Shown: positions 26,707 through 38,332, numbered from the stretch's first letter. The stretch: 64,000 bases of DNA from an uncultured Massilimicrobiota sp. (GCA_944325245.1 CALUZM010000001.1:1-64000), one strand, 5' to 3'. Notes: generated by a model from the letters alone, not told the origin. A program made the numbers and translations.

Positions 26707-28164
26707 ATGAAGCAATATTTTAAATATTTCTTTTTTCGTTATTTCTTACTTTATTTTCTTCTCTCTTTACCTGCTTTTGGATTTACATTTGCACCTCAAA
26801 TCTATTCTTTTTTGATGATTCTCTTTTTATGGATTTACACATTTAGACTCAAAAGAAAAAATCATTTGAATGAAAACTATTTTCTTTTCCAATCTTTCCT
26901 TGTAATATTAATTTCAACAGCATTATCTATTTCTTTCATATTATCTCAAGGCTATTTATCTTCTCCCTACTGGAATATCTTCTATATGATTGCTATTCCT
27001 TTTAGTCCGTTATTTATTTCTGCTACTTTTTTAGGATTTTATTCCGTTGCTTTTATAAGTCCTATTGTTATTCTCTTAGCTCATTTGATAATTATTTATG
27101 CAATGACAAAACCTCAAATCCAAACACGTCGTATAATTTTATGGTCCTTAGCGATGATCATAACAACAACTACAAGTATCTATATCTATCAAACTAGCCC
27201 ATCACACAAATACAAAGGTGGACATGATTTTGACTATATGAATGGTTATTCCAGCACAGATCTCTCCGCTTTTACTCCTTATAGTGAAAATAGTCAGCTT
27301 GTAGAGCTTCAGGAACCGAGCACTTTGGTGATTGAAAACGAAAAAGATATGCCTATTCTCGATGGAGCTGAAGCCTGTTATCCTGTTTATAGTGCCATTG
27401 CAAAAGCTGTCTATAAAGATATTGATCAGATAGAAAAAGCTTATAGTGAAACCGAAGACTTCTATAACTATAATACCAATGGAAAAATTGTTACATTTAC
27501 AAACACATCTGTCGGTTATTCACGTTTAATCAATGGAGAAGTTGATATGTTTTTTGGAGCCAAACCATCTCAGTCACAATTGGAAGAAGCTAAAGAAGCT
27601 GGTGTTGAATTTGAGTATACACCTATTGGTCAGGAAGCTTTTGTCTTCTTTGTAAATAAAGGCAATCCTGTATCTAACTTATCAACACAACAAATTAAAG
27701 ATATCTATCACGGGGATATCACCAATTGGAAAGATGTTGGTGGAAAAAATAAAGAAATCCTTGCTTTTCAAAGACCAGAAAGATCTGGCAGTCAAGCTAT
27801 GATGACTTATTTCATGGGTGATCTTTCATTAAAAGAACCCCTTCAATATGAATATGTTTCAGCAATGACAGGTATTATTAGTGATACGGCGCAATATAAT
27901 GGCGAAAAAGATGCCATTGGATATACGTTTAGATATTTCCTAGAAGGCCTTCATCAAGAACAAGATGTGAAAATATTATCTGTAGATGGTATTAAGCCAA
28001 CAACTGAGAATATTAAAAATCAAACATATCCTATTTCTACTTATTTGTATTGTGTCACATTAAAGTCAAATCAAAAAGATAATGTCAAAAAGCTAAAAGA
28101 ATATCTTCTCTCTTCACAAGGACAGTATATTATTGAACAAACAGGATATTGTGCTTTATCTTAG
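26707..28164 (+). CDS. PstS-like substrate-binding domain on a multi-span membrane domain
   Basis: The first ~165 residues hold about six hydrophobic segments. They are followed by an outer domain (about 190-485) of the PBP-like/PstS phosphate-binding family: CYPVYSAIAKAVY, TNTSVGYSRLINGEVDMFFGAKPS, GQEAFVFFVNKGNPVSNLS, IKDIYHGDITNWKDVGG, and FQRPERSGSQAMMTYFMGD. This last serine/arginine stretch normally binds the phosphate. Ordinary PstS proteins are lipoproteins working with PstC, PstA and PstB; none of these genes is here. The fusion suggests a membrane-fixed phosphate sensor or receptor rather than a transporter part; that is inference. It is followed by a strong terminator and is monocistronic. 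Confidence 0.8.
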   Translation: MKQYFKYFFFRYFLLYFLLSLPAFGFTFAPQIYSFLMILFLWIYTFRLKRKNHLNENYFLFQSFLVILISTALSISFILSQGYLSSPYWNIFYMIAIPFSPLFISATFLGFYSVAFISPIVILLAHLIIIYAMTKPQIQTRRIILWSLAMIITTTTSIYIYQTSPSHKYKGGHDFDYMNGYSSTDLSAFTPYSENSQLVELQEPSTLVIENEKDMPILDGAEACYPVYSAIAKAVYKDIDQIEKAYSETEDFYNYNTNGKIVTFTNTSVGYSRLINGEVDMFFGAKPSQSQLEEAKEAGVEFEYTPIGQEAFVFFVNKGNPVSNLSTQQIKDIYHGDITNWKDVGGKNKEILAFQRPERSGSQAMMTYFMGDLSLKEPLQYEYVSAMTGIISDTAQYNGEKDAIGYTFRYFLEGLHQEQDVKILSVDGIKPTTENIKNQTYPISTYLYCVTLKSNQKDNVKKLKEYLLSSQGQYIIEQTGYCALS

Positions 28165-28216
28165 TCAACATTTATAACATTATTATATAAACATATATTC
28201 ATAAAACTGTGAGTAC

Positions 28217-28259
28217 GAAAAAAGATGCTTGACCTCATCAAAGTCAGACATCTTTTTTC
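28217..28259. terminator. Bidirectional terminator
   Basis: GAAAAAAGATG / CATCTTTTTTC stem, extended inside by TTGAC / GTCAG, between the convergent PstS-like and GH4 genes. Confidence 0.8.
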
Positions 28260-28319
28260 ATACTTTTATATTATTAAAATCAATATAGGAAAGACAATTA
28301 TGGGATGCTTTTTCAATTT

Positions 28320-29636
28320 TTATTTGTAAAATTGAGGTAAATATTTTTTATGGGCTTCTAGCATTTCATCCAGTATCTTTTTGGCAGTGATTTCACTTTG
28401 GACAAGTGGGTTAATTGTCATAGCAACCAAAGCATCATCATAGTTACCACTCAATGCTACATTTGTTGTTAAAATTTCAAAGGCTTTTAATTGATGAATT
28501 AATCCAACTGTCTGTAATGGCAATTCTCCAACAGGAATTGGTATAGGTCCATCTTTGGTAATCTTGCAGCTGACTTCTACCACAACATCATCTGGCATAT
28601 TAGAAATAGCTCCTTGATTTAATGTATCAACAACTTGAATATCTCCTTTATCATTGTATAAAGATGAAATCAAATTACAGGCTGCATCACTATAATAAGC
28701 CCCACCTCTTTGTTCCAATTCTTTTGGTTTGACATCAAGAGTCTCATCTTTATATTTTTCAAACAATTCTTTTTCAACCTTTTTAACAACTTGGGCACGA
28801 CATTGTCCTTTTGCGGCATCTTCCTGGCAATGTTCTAACATCTGCTGTTTTTGTAAATAATAACGCAAGTACCCAATTCCTAAATATCCATAGCTATTTA
28901 AAAATTCTTTTGACCATGGAATATCAACAATGTTCTTCAAAGATTCCCTATTTCCCTGATCAATCATTGTGTCAATAAGCTTTCTATTGGCATTTTCTCC
29001 ATTTAATGTAATATCTAACGCATAGATCATATGATTGATTCCACCAATCTTGACATCTAATTGGTCATCTTCTTTGACATTTAAGATATGTTCAATATCC
29101 TTAATCATATTGACTGGTCCATTGCATAAACCAATAAATTTTTTCCATCCTGTATGTCTAAAAACAGCTTCAGCATTAATTCCTGACGGGTTTGTAAATG
29201 AAATAATCCAAGCATCTGGGCATAATTTTTCACAATCCTTAATAATATCAAAGATAACAGGTATCGTTCTTAAAGCTTTAAACATTCCACCTGGTCCATT
29301 TGTTTCCTGTCCAATGACACCATATTTCAAAGGAATCAATTCATCCTTTTCTCTCGCATCTAATTGCCCAACTCTAAATTGAGTTGTGACAAAATTTGCA
29401 TCTTTCAATGCCTCCTGACGATCAAGAGTCATATAAATTTTCATAGGGATTCCTGCTTTTTTAACCATTCTTTTAGCAAGATTTCCTACAATTTCCAACT
29501 TATGTTTCCCTTCTTCAATATCAACAAGCCATAATTCTCTAACAGGTAATTCATCATATCTTTTGATAAATCCTTCAATAAGCTCTGGTGTATAGGAAGA
29601 ACCACCACCAATTGTTACTATTTTAACGCTTTTCAT
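28320..29636 (-). CDS. GH4 6-phospho-beta-glucosidase
   Basis: NAD- and metal-dependent glycoside hydrolase family 4 enzyme of 438 residues, which splits 6-phosphoglucosides by an oxidation-elimination mechanism. The N-terminal Rossmann loop is VTIGGGSSYTPELIEGF, the metal and substrate site region includes GLCNGPVNMI and GGINHMIYALDI, and TNPSGINAEA is also typical. It resembles CelF/LicH-type 6-phospho-beta-glucosidases. It overlaps the end of nagB by 14 bases and is therefore in the same operon; a GH1 enzyme for the same class of substrate is divergently encoded near by. A PTS for the matching sugar is not in the window. Confidence 0.9.
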   Translation of the reverse strand: MKSVKIVTIGGGSSYTPELIEGFIKRYDELPVRELWLVDIEEGKHKLEIVGNLAKRMVKKAGIPMKIYMTLDRQEALKDANFVTTQFRVGQLDAREKDELIPLKYGVIGQETNGPGGMFKALRTIPVIFDIIKDCEKLCPDAWIISFTNPSGINAEAVFRHTGWKKFIGLCNGPVNMIKDIEHILNVKEDDQLDVKIGGINHMIYALDITLNGENANRKLIDTMIDQGNRESLKNIVDIPWSKEFLNSYGYLGIGYLRYYLQKQQMLEHCQEDAAKGQCRAQVVKKVEKELFEKYKDETLDVKPKELEQRGGAYYSDAACNLISSLYNDKGDIQVVDTLNQGAISNMPDDVVVEVSCKITKDGPIPIPVGELPLQTVGLIHQLKAFEILTTNVALSGNYDDALVAMTINPLVQSEITAKKILDEMLEAHKKYLPQFYK

Positions 29637-30372
29637 AATCTTCCTCCTTCAATTGACTTGCAGCTTCTTGATCCAAACAAACAATCACATTTGGATGTCT
29701 TTGAATAATAGAACTAGGGAAATCTGAAGTCACTTCACCATAAATCATTCTTTTCACTAAATCAGCTTTCTTTTCTCCCTTAGCCATCATGATCAGTTGT
29801 TTTGCTTTCATGATTGTACCAATTCCCTGTGTGACACCTTGTGTAGGAACATCTTCAATATGATCAAATCCATAATCAAGTGAACTTTCTATAGATTCTT
29901 GATGTAAATTCACAACATGACATGCTCCATCAAGTGGACTTCCTGGCTCATTATAAGCAATGTGTCCATCCATTCCAATTCCTAAAATTTGGATATCAAT
30001 AGGATTGGCATCAATCAAAGATTCATATCTTTGACATTCTTGAATCATATCTTCTTTTGATCCATCTAAAGCATTGATATTTTCAGGTAAAATATCAATG
30101 TGGGAAAAAAGTTCATTTTTCATTGCTGATGCAAAACTACGTGGATGACTTGGAGTTAATCCTACATATTCATCTAAATTGAATGCTTTGACCTGACGAA
30201 AACTTACTTTTTGAGCCTGATAATTGTCTATAAAATAGCGATAAACTCCAAGTGGTGTTGATCCTGTTGCAAACCCAATAACTGGTTGCGAATGATTTCT
30301 AATAAAATGACAGATATATTCTCCTACATAAGCATCAAGATGCTCCTCTTTTTCAAAGACAAGAATTTTCAT
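29623..30372 (-). CDS. nagB: Glucosamine-6-phosphate deaminase
   Basis: Converts glucosamine 6-phosphate to fructose 6-phosphate and ammonia. The 249-residue protein has the family elements IGFATGSTPLGVYRY, KAFNLDEYVGLTPSHPRSFA with the catalytic Asp, IDIQILGIGMDGHIAYNEPGSP with the active-site His, and IMMAKGEKKADLVK. It is the first gene of an operon with the GH4 enzyme. The pairing hints at breakdown of an amino-sugar-containing disaccharide such as chitobiose, though that is inference. Confidence 0.95.
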   Translation of the reverse strand: MKILVFEKEEHLDAYVGEYICHFIRNHSQPVIGFATGSTPLGVYRYFIDNYQAQKVSFRQVKAFNLDEYVGLTPSHPRSFASAMKNELFSHIDILPENINALDGSKEDMIQECQRYESLIDANPIDIQILGIGMDGHIAYNEPGSPLDGACHVVNLHQESIESSLDYGFDHIEDVPTQGVTQGIGTIMKAKQLIMMAKGEKKADLVKRMIYGEVTSDFPSSIIQRHPNVIVCLDQEAASQLKEEDYEKR

Positions 30373-30606
30373 TTTAAACCCTCCTATTTTATAACTCTCT
30401 TCTCACATTAATAGTAACATGATTAAAGACGAGAATATACAAAAAAACAAATTTTAATTAATTCTTAATCTCATATTTTTTAAAGTATATTCTTAGACAA
30501 CTTTTAATAAGTAAACCTAAATATCTTTTCAATATAAATTGACTTTATGACTTATTTATGAAGTTTAATATTGTAAAAGGCATATATATACATTCTTTTT
30601 AAGTAT

Positions 30607-30635
30607 TTGTTTTTTTCATCATTCGCTATTACAAT
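30607..30635 (+). promoter_or_regulatory. Promoter of the GH1 gene
   Basis: TTGTTT (30607-30612), 17-bp spacer, TACAAT (30630-30635), 26 bases before the start codon, with AAGGAGG as ribosome-binding site. No antiterminator hairpin of the BglG/LicT type is visible. Confidence 0.5.
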
Positions 30636-30658
30636 ATAGAGTATAAGGAGGAATATAA

Positions 30659-32131
<1,473 letters not shown>

Positions 32132-32134
32132 AAG

Positions 32135-32167
32135 AAAACACGTTGATCAAAATGATTAACGTGTTTT
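32135..32167. terminator. Bidirectional terminator
   Basis: AAAACACGTT / AACGTGTTTT with inner pairs GATCA / TGATT, between the convergent GH1 and YibE/F genes. It overlaps the last base pairs of the YibE/F gene. Confidence 0.8.
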
Positions 32168-33329
32168 AATAACGTCTTTTTTTTGCCTTTTTTGTCATGA
32201 ACACTGAAGAAACAAATGAAACAAAAGGTACAGTCATAATAACTCCCAAAGACCCTGAGATCCCTTGAATAATTTCAATACCTATATCATAAGAATTAAT
32301 CATCTGTAAAAATGGAATATTATATGCATAATAAATCATCAATGTACTTAAAGAACTTCCAACAAATGCTAAAATCAATGTATTAGACATTGTTCCCATC
32401 ATATCTCCACCAATTTTAATACCACTCTTAAATAAAATCGCTCTTGATATATTAGGATTATGATACACTAATTCTTCTAACGTTGTTGCAATTGACATTG
32501 ACATATCAACAACAGCACCTAATGATGCAATTAAAATAGCGGAGAATAATAATCCACTAACATCCAATGGTACACTCTGTCCAATATATATTAATGATTC
32601 TATATCTTCTACATTATAACCATTAATATTTGTAAACATTCCACATAACGCAGCAAATAATCCTGCCACAACAACCCCACAAACTGTTCCAATAATAGAA
32701 CAATATGTTTTCATAGAAAATCCGCCTATCAGATACATCGTCATTAACGTTGTTATAATGGTAACTATAACAGCTCCTAAAAACGGTGAAAATCCTAAGT
32801 ATAACATTGGTAGATATAAATAAATAATACAAATAAATGTAAAAATTAAACTAATAGCTGAAGTGAGACCTTTTCTTTTTCCAATCATAACTAAACAAAT
32901 GAGAAAAAATGCAACAATCATAAATAATGTATTCGTTCTATCATAATTATACACGCTAGCTGAAAATGATCCGTCATATTCACTGACTTGTACAATAACA
33001 TCTGTTCCAACTTGACAATCAGCACCATACAGATAACTATCGATATTTGTTGCTTCGACAATCTCTCCGGCATAATCTCCAGATTTGAGTTCAACATTAA
33101 CAACCTGTGTTCCCAATTGTTGTCCACTTTCATCTCTACTTTCAGAAATAATTTCCACAACCGTTGCTCTTTCAAATTGAGCACCTTCAGTATCCATTAA
33201 AGACACTTTATCTACTCCTTGATTAAAAAAATACAAAAACACAAAAAACAATAAAACACATATCCAAACAACAATATGTTTTATTTGTTCTTTTCTATTC
33301 AAACTCATAAATTCATTCCACAATTTCAT
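32166..33329 (-). CDS. YibE/F-family membrane protein
   Basis: A membrane protein of ~387 residues with about eight helices. After an N-terminal helix there is an outer beta domain (residues ~40-115) with VNVELKSGDYAGEIVEATN, then the YibE/F core: GKRKGLTSAISLIFTFICI, GAVVDMSMSIATTLEEL, and LFKSGIKIGGDMMGTMSNTL. These are the conserved stretches of the family, whose function is unknown. The start at 33329 has GGAGGG five bases before it; the longer frame from 33386 begins inside the terminator upstream. Separated by that terminator from the phosphatase gene. Confidence 0.85.
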   Translation of the reverse strand: MKLWNEFMSLNRKEQIKHIVVWICVLLFFVFLYFFNQGVDKVSLMDTEGAQFERATVVEIISESRDESGQQLGTQVVNVELKSGDYAGEIVEATNIDSYLYGADCQVGTDVIVQVSEYDGSFSASVYNYDRTNTLFMIVAFFLICLVMIGKRKGLTSAISLIFTFICIIYLYLPMLYLGFSPFLGAVIVTIITTLMTMYLIGGFSMKTYCSIIGTVCGVVVAGLFAALCGMFTNINGYNVEDIESLIYIGQSVPLDVSGLLFSAILIASLGAVVDMSMSIATTLEELVYHNPNISRAILFKSGIKIGGDMMGTMSNTLILAFVGSSLSTLMIYYAYNIPFLQMINSYDIGIEIIQGISGSLGVIMTVPFVSFVSSVFMTKKAKKRRY

Positions 33330-33347
33330 AAAACCCTCCAATAACGA

Positions 33348-33375
33348 AAACAAGACAGAACAAGTCTGTCTTGTT
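33348..33375 (-). terminator. Terminator of the surface phosphatase gene
   Basis: Stem ACAAGACAGA / TCTGTCTTGT with loop ACAAG; on the minus strand it is followed by TTTTCG. Confidence 0.75.
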
Positions 33376-33386
33376 ACTTCAATCAA

Positions 33387-35732
33387 TTATTCAGTCTCTT
33401 TTTTTCTATAAACCTTATAAGATACAATTCCAGCTAATGAACCTACTGCTAATAATGTTAATCCTAAAACGTTGGCTGTATCCTCAGTTTTAACAGCATC
33501 TTTAGACGTAGCAGAATTTGAAGTCTGTACTATTTGATCTGATTTGCCAGATTGATCAGTTGTTTGAGAAGGAGTCTGATCTTTATTTGTTTCTTGTTGG
33601 TTTTGATTGTTATTTTGATTATTCTCATCTGGGTTTACAGGTGTAACAGGTGTTATATCTTCTTTATTAACTAAAGATTGTAATTCTGTTTGTTCTTGTT
33701 TTAATGAATCAAGTAATGAAGTTAATTCTGTTTTTGTAATCTTTGATTCATTCATTTGTGTTTTTAATTGAGCTAAAGCTTGTTTATACGCATTAACATT
33801 TTCTTGTGTATATTGACCTTTTTTATTTCCAATTTCAATTGTTGATAAGAATTTTCCAGCTTCATCGAATTGTGCCTGTAAATCTGCATATTCTGCTTTT
33901 GTCACAACTTCAGATTTAGCTGTTAACATATTTGTATAAACTTGATCAATTGTTGCTTCATCAACTGCTGCATTTTTATCAGCTTCATAGAATGTCTTAT
34001 CCAAGAATTTTGAGTATCCTTGTTTTAAAGCATCAGTGTTATTTGGATCTCTATAATCTGTATCTTTTGCTCTAGCATAGTAATCTAATGGATCGTTGTT
34101 AGTATTCCATCTTGAAGCTAAATCATCGATAGCCACAGAATCATCAACAGTTTCTAAAGTTGTAGATAAGCCATTTAAAGCTTCTTCAATACGTTGTTTT
34201 GATCCACTTGTCATATCTACTTTATCCATTGATTGTAAATCAGCTTTTAATTCTTCAATTGAAGTTGCTTTTTCATCTTTTTTAATAGTAACATCATTTG
34301 CATATTTATCTCCATTAACATCATATGTTTTGATTGTAAATGAATCACTTGTAAAATCAATTGTTGAGAATGTTGGAATTGGATTATTAGAACGTTCAGC
34401 TAAGTAATATTGTTTATCTGTACTTAAAGCATAGAATTTACTTCCTGTTGCTGAACCAGCAGCGATATATAAAGTTCCTTCTGGATTATATGCAGTACTC
34501 GCTGCATCTTCTCCAACTCCTTCAGTTGTAATAACTTTACCATCTAAAATTTGGAAAGTACGTGCATAAGAATGATCGTGCCCAGTTAAACATACATCAA
34601 TATCAAATTCATCCATTAATGGTGCAAATAAAATTCTTAAGTTAGCTCCATCCGTATTAGCATGAGGTGCGCCAGCTCCATAAATATCATGATGGAACAT
34701 AACGATACGCCATTTTGCATCTTCATGACTGCTAATAGCTTCTTCTAAGAATGCTTTGTGTTGAGCAACATTACGGCTATTACTATTTAAAGAAATAATT
34801 AATGCATCACCATAACTATAGTAATAGTTTCCTCCTGCATTTGTAGATCCTAATGCAGATGCGTTTGGATTATTGTAATGTAATTTGTAATCATCACCTT
34901 TAGATTCATGATTACCAATTGTTGTTGCGACAGGAATACTTCTTAGATATTGAGGATATAAATATCCAGCATATTCCTGTTCTTTAATAATATAACGTGC
35001 TTTATCTTCAGCTGAATTATCATTTGTAACTTCTGAATAATCAATTTGATCTCCTGCTGATAAGATAAAGCTTGCATCAGGTGCTGTTTTCATTGCCTGA
35101 GTTAAAGTTTTGTTCCATGAATAAGTATCATTTGCAATATTTTGATCATCATTAGATTTTTCACCTGATGATCCAGAAGCACCAATTTGTGGATCTCCTA
35201 CAAGAATTGTCTGGAAGTTTGTAAATGAATGTGTCTGATATGTATAAGTATCACTCCATGTACTTCCATCTACACTGTATTGATAGTAATAAGTTGTGTT
35301 TTCTTCTAAATAATTGTCAACTGATACTTTATTTGATGCTTTATAATATTCTGCATCAGTATCAAAATCATTTGTTTTATTAATACTTTGAGCTTTCCCT
35401 TCAAATACAGTAGCATTACTCATATCTTGAGATTTAGACATTTTAACTTGTGGTGTCCCAGCGACTTTTGAATACCATGCAAAATTTAAATCTTTTTCTG
35501 TTTTACCAGGTGTTAAAATAACTTTTCCTGAATCAAATTCTTCTTTATTGTTCCAAGTGTTATTATACCAGTCTTGATATCCAGATTCATTTTGGACATT
35601 AGAAATATAATCTTTATATCCATCTGCATGAACTCCGAATGCAAAAACTGAAGCGCTACACATTGATGACACTGTTGTCATAGTTGCTAATGAAAGAAGT
35701 AATTTTCTTTTTAAGTTTTCGTTCATTTTCAT
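33387..35732 (-). CDS. Secreted purple acid phosphatase-like protein with C-terminal anchor
   Basis: 781 residues: signal peptide (1-32), a fibronectin-like N-terminal PAP domain (about 60-165), and a metallophosphatase domain with all five motifs: LVGDPQIG, SAGDQID, GNHES, FHHDIYG and TGHDHSY. Then come helical FIVAR-like repeats (about 490-700, e.g. YSKFLDKTFYEADK), a Gln/Asn/Thr-rich linker and a C-terminal VKTEDTANVLG, hydrophobic span and KKETE tail. This end resembles a sortase signal, but with no LPxTG. The likely job is release of phosphate from organic esters at the surface. A terminator follows. Upstream, spaced TTTACA-like repeats on the plus strand (35812-35842) might be a PhoP site; I am not sure. 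Confidence 0.88.
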   Translation of the reverse strand: MKMNENLKRKLLLSLATMTTVSSMCSASVFAFGVHADGYKDYISNVQNESGYQDWYNNTWNNKEEFDSGKVILTPGKTEKDLNFAWYSKVAGTPQVKMSKSQDMSNATVFEGKAQSINKTNDFDTDAEYYKASNKVSVDNYLEENTTYYYQYSVDGSTWSDTYTYQTHSFTNFQTILVGDPQIGASGSSGEKSNDDQNIANDTYSWNKTLTQAMKTAPDASFILSAGDQIDYSEVTNDNSAEDKARYIIKEQEYAGYLYPQYLRSIPVATTIGNHESKGDDYKLHYNNPNASALGSTNAGGNYYYSYGDALIISLNSNSRNVAQHKAFLEEAISSHEDAKWRIVMFHHDIYGAGAPHANTDGANLRILFAPLMDEFDIDVCLTGHDHSYARTFQILDGKVITTEGVGEDAASTAYNPEGTLYIAAGSATGSKFYALSTDKQYYLAERSNNPIPTFSTIDFTSDSFTIKTYDVNGDKYANDVTIKKDEKATSIEELKADLQSMDKVDMTSGSKQRIEEALNGLSTTLETVDDSVAIDDLASRWNTNNDPLDYYARAKDTDYRDPNNTDALKQGYSKFLDKTFYEADKNAAVDEATIDQVYTNMLTAKSEVVTKAEYADLQAQFDEAGKFLSTIEIGNKKGQYTQENVNAYKQALAQLKTQMNESKITKTELTSLLDSLKQEQTELQSLVNKEDITPVTPVNPDENNQNNNQNQQETNKDQTPSQTTDQSGKSDQIVQTSNSATSKDAVKTEDTANVLGLTLLAVGSLAGIVSYKVYRKKETE

Positions 35733-36246
35733 TCTCCCTTTTTTTAATTTAAAGTATCTTTCAATACTTCCGTGTATACTTTAAACAATATCAAAGAAGA
35801 CCTCAATAGCATTTACAAAAACTTAAACTTCTTTTACATAATTTTAAGAGAACTTCCATTTTTATTTAGAAAACTTAGAAATTATTAAAATGATATCTTT
35901 AAACAAAATGATCTTACTTCATAACAAAAGAATACACTTTATACATTTTGATTATCAAGGTATCTATCATACCAACCAGCAATAATAATAACTGTTCAAT
36001 TAATAAGGGAACAATTAATTTTTTAATGCCTGATTACTAAATATTTATTGCTTCTTAAGAAGGGAAATGTTAGGTTCAAGAATATTCATAATATACATTC
36101 TTCTTTTATCTTCTTTATTTTATTCTTTTGTACAATAACAATAATGAAATCCACTATAACCAAATAGAATAGTCTCCCTTAAATAAAAAAGGAATTTCTA
36201 TTTAAATAGATTTTCCTTCTTTAAGTATTCTCAATTTGAAATACTA
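35733..36246. other. 514-bp intergenic region
   Basis: No coding frame recognised. It contains the promoter region of the phosphatase gene (minus strand), spaced TTTACA-like elements at 35812-35842, and the terminator of the CotH operon at 36189-36218. The remainder is unstructured AT-rich sequence. Confidence 0.6.
36189..36218 (-). terminator. Terminator of the sigma factor-CotH operon
   Basis: AAGGAA-TT-TCTATTT paired with AAATAGA-TT-TTCCTT; on the minus strand it is followed by T6. Confidence 0.75.
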
Positions 36247-37647
36247 TTATTGTTCATCATATAAATCTGCAATTTCTCCCATATCTTCCAATCGTATATG
36301 TGAAGCATCTATTCTTGGTGATTCTTCATTTTGTTGGGATAGATTGGCAGGTAACTGTCCTTCTAATTGTCCTCTAATACTTTTTGATCTTAGTAAGCAA
36401 AACTCCTGAAATGTATCTACGCCTAAAAGATAATCTTGATAAGAACAAAATGCAGTTGGATCTTTTCGTACATAAGAATCTATCATTTGCGTTGTGTCTT
36501 CTACCTTCTTTTGAAAATATCCACTTTCAAAATATTCATCAATAAAATATTGGAAATATTCATGATATTGTTTAAAATACTCATCATGTTGCATAACATG
36601 ATGGTACAACGGTCTATTAAACATAACCTCTTGAGTATAAGGCGTATTAATAGGATAATTCACATATTTTGTCACATCATTACTAGGATTAGGCATACCT
36701 AATGAATATGTACCATATGCTAGATTATAATCCCAGGGAAGCATTGAAATCATACCATCTTCTTCATATAAATAATAGTTATGTCCTGTTGGACCTAAAT
36801 AACTATCTAAATTAACCACAAAAACCTGTACTACGAAATATCTTAAAACCTCATCTATGTTGACAGCTTTTTCTATATTTTGATTATCATCTAATATTTT
36901 TAATGATTGAATTAATCTTTTTTTATCAGCTTCAGTTATCTTAAATTTCGCATTATTAAATAAATTAGGATACGATTCAATATTCTCATCAATATACTGT
37001 AACGCTAAATCTTTATTAGGTGCATAAACATCTGTATATCCAGGTTTATAAAGAATTCCATGATCTTTTCCATAATTTCTTTTTACAAAAGCTTCTTCTG
37101 GTTCTTCAATCGCTAAAAATAATCCCCAATCTTTTTGATTGATTGTCACCCAGACATAACTTGTTAGAGGAGATGGAACACCCATAAAAGACATCATATC
37201 GTAAGTCATATAGTTTTTTAAGTATGCATTATCTTGAAAAGAACAATCTAATGTAAACTTATCCAAACCATAATAATGATATCCTGAATCATAATGATCA
37301 AATTCTATTTTTAGACTAAAACGATCTGATTCATAACGGTCAATAAGTTCTAACGAATTATTTCCCTTCACTCTCAGCCCTACCATATCAAAGGTTTCTC
37401 CATCTATCGTTATAGAAGATACATGATATTCTTTGGCTTGTGCCTGATCAAAAAATTTCTGTGGATTTTCCAATTGTATATCAATCGTATGAACATAACT
37501 TTGATCAAATAATTTAGAAGCATAAGCAGGTAATTGATAGGCTGGTGTTATACCCCAATGTCCCGGTAACATCAAACCAACAGTGATAATAAGACTAAAG
37601 ATAACGAATATCATAACAAGTATATCTATATATTTATGTTTAATCAT
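36247..37647 (-). CDS. CotH-family kinase-like membrane protein
   Basis: 466 residues with one N-terminal membrane helix (about 8-30) and an outer CotH domain. CotH proteins are atypical kinases first known from the spore coat. Typical stretches are MVGLRVKGNNSLE, KFTLDCSFQDNAYLKNYMTYDMM (e.g. SFQDNAYLKNYMTYD), TINQKDWGLFLAIEEPEEAFVKRNYG, HNYYLYEEDG and SMLPWDYNLAYG, the last carrying the metal-binding Asp. It starts two bases after DUF4956 and ends the six-gene cluster. CotH, DUF4956 and VTC proteins are frequent neighbours; a joint role in making or anchoring a phosphate-containing surface polymer is inference. Confidence 0.85.
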   Translation of the reverse strand: MIKHKYIDILVMIFVIFSLIITVGLMLPGHWGITPAYQLPAYASKLFDQSYVHTIDIQLENPQKFFDQAQAKEYHVSSITIDGETFDMVGLRVKGNNSLELIDRYESDRFSLKIEFDHYDSGYHYYGLDKFTLDCSFQDNAYLKNYMTYDMMSFMGVPSPLTSYVWVTINQKDWGLFLAIEEPEEAFVKRNYGKDHGILYKPGYTDVYAPNKDLALQYIDENIESYPNLFNNAKFKITEADKKRLIQSLKILDDNQNIEKAVNIDEVLRYFVVQVFVVNLDSYLGPTGHNYYLYEEDGMISMLPWDYNLAYGTYSLGMPNPSNDVTKYVNYPINTPYTQEVMFNRPLYHHVMQHDEYFKQYHEYFQYFIDEYFESGYFQKKVEDTTQMIDSYVRKDPTAFCSYQDYLLGVDTFQEFCLLRSKSIRGQLEGQLPANLSQQNEESPRIDASHIRLEDMGEIADLYDEQ

Positions 37648-37648
37648 A

Positions 37649-38320
37649 TTAATTCATATAATCTCCATTATAAGAAACCATCACTGTATATAAAACACCT
37701 TCCATATCTGAAAGCTCATTAACAAATGATGTTTCCTGATCCTTAAGTCTGATTTCATAATTCAGTTCAATACAATCTTTTTTGATACTCTTGCTTTTCA
37801 ACGAAAAAGCATATACCTGTTTTTGAATAAATTGATAGACATTCTTTTCACTATTTTGATTTTCACAATGAACAACTAGTATATAAGGTCTTTGTGTATT
37901 TTTCTTATGAGAAAAGATATAAAGAATAATTCCAATCCATAAACTCCCAAATACAGCTAAAGGAATTAAACCTGCTGCCAATACAATACCGACTGCTATA
38001 CTCCAGAACAAAAACGCAATGTCCATAGGTTCTTTAACAGCTGTTCTAAATCGTACAATTGATAAAGCACCGACCATCCCTAAAGATAAAATAATATTAC
38101 TTGTAATGGCAAGAATCACTAATGTCGTAATCATTGTTAAAGCTACAAGTGTTATTGCAAAACTGGAAGTATACATAATCCCACTATATGTTTTTTTATA
38201 AACAAAGAAAATAAACATCCCCATCATAAATGCCAAAAGTAAAGCTATTGACATATCCAGTAATGAAACAGCATGTATATTTTCTAAAAAATTTGAACGA
38301 AATATATCCTGAAAAGTCAT
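37649..38320 (-). CDS. DUF4956 membrane protein
   Basis: 223 residues with four to five membrane helices in the first 150 residues and a cytosolic ferredoxin-like C-terminal domain. LGMVGALSIVRFRTAVKEPMDIAFLFWSIAVG is the family core (visible as GALSIVRFRTAVKEP), followed by LVVHCENQNS and a C-terminal beta-alpha segment. DUF4956 proteins have unknown biochemical function, but are found regularly beside VTC-domain polyphosphate polymerases and CotH proteins, as here. Start 12 bases after the VTC gene. Confidence 0.88.
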   Translation of the reverse strand: MTFQDIFRSNFLENIHAVSLLDMSIALLLAFMMGMFIFFVYKKTYSGIMYTSSFAITLVALTMITTLVILAITSNIILSLGMVGALSIVRFRTAVKEPMDIAFLFWSIAVGIVLAAGLIPLAVFGSLWIGIILYIFSHKKNTQRPYILVVHCENQNSEKNVYQFIQKQVYAFSLKSKSIKKDCIELNYEIRLKDQETSFVNELSDMEGVLYTVMVSYNGDYMN

Positions 38321-38332
38321 TTTTCTTCTCCT

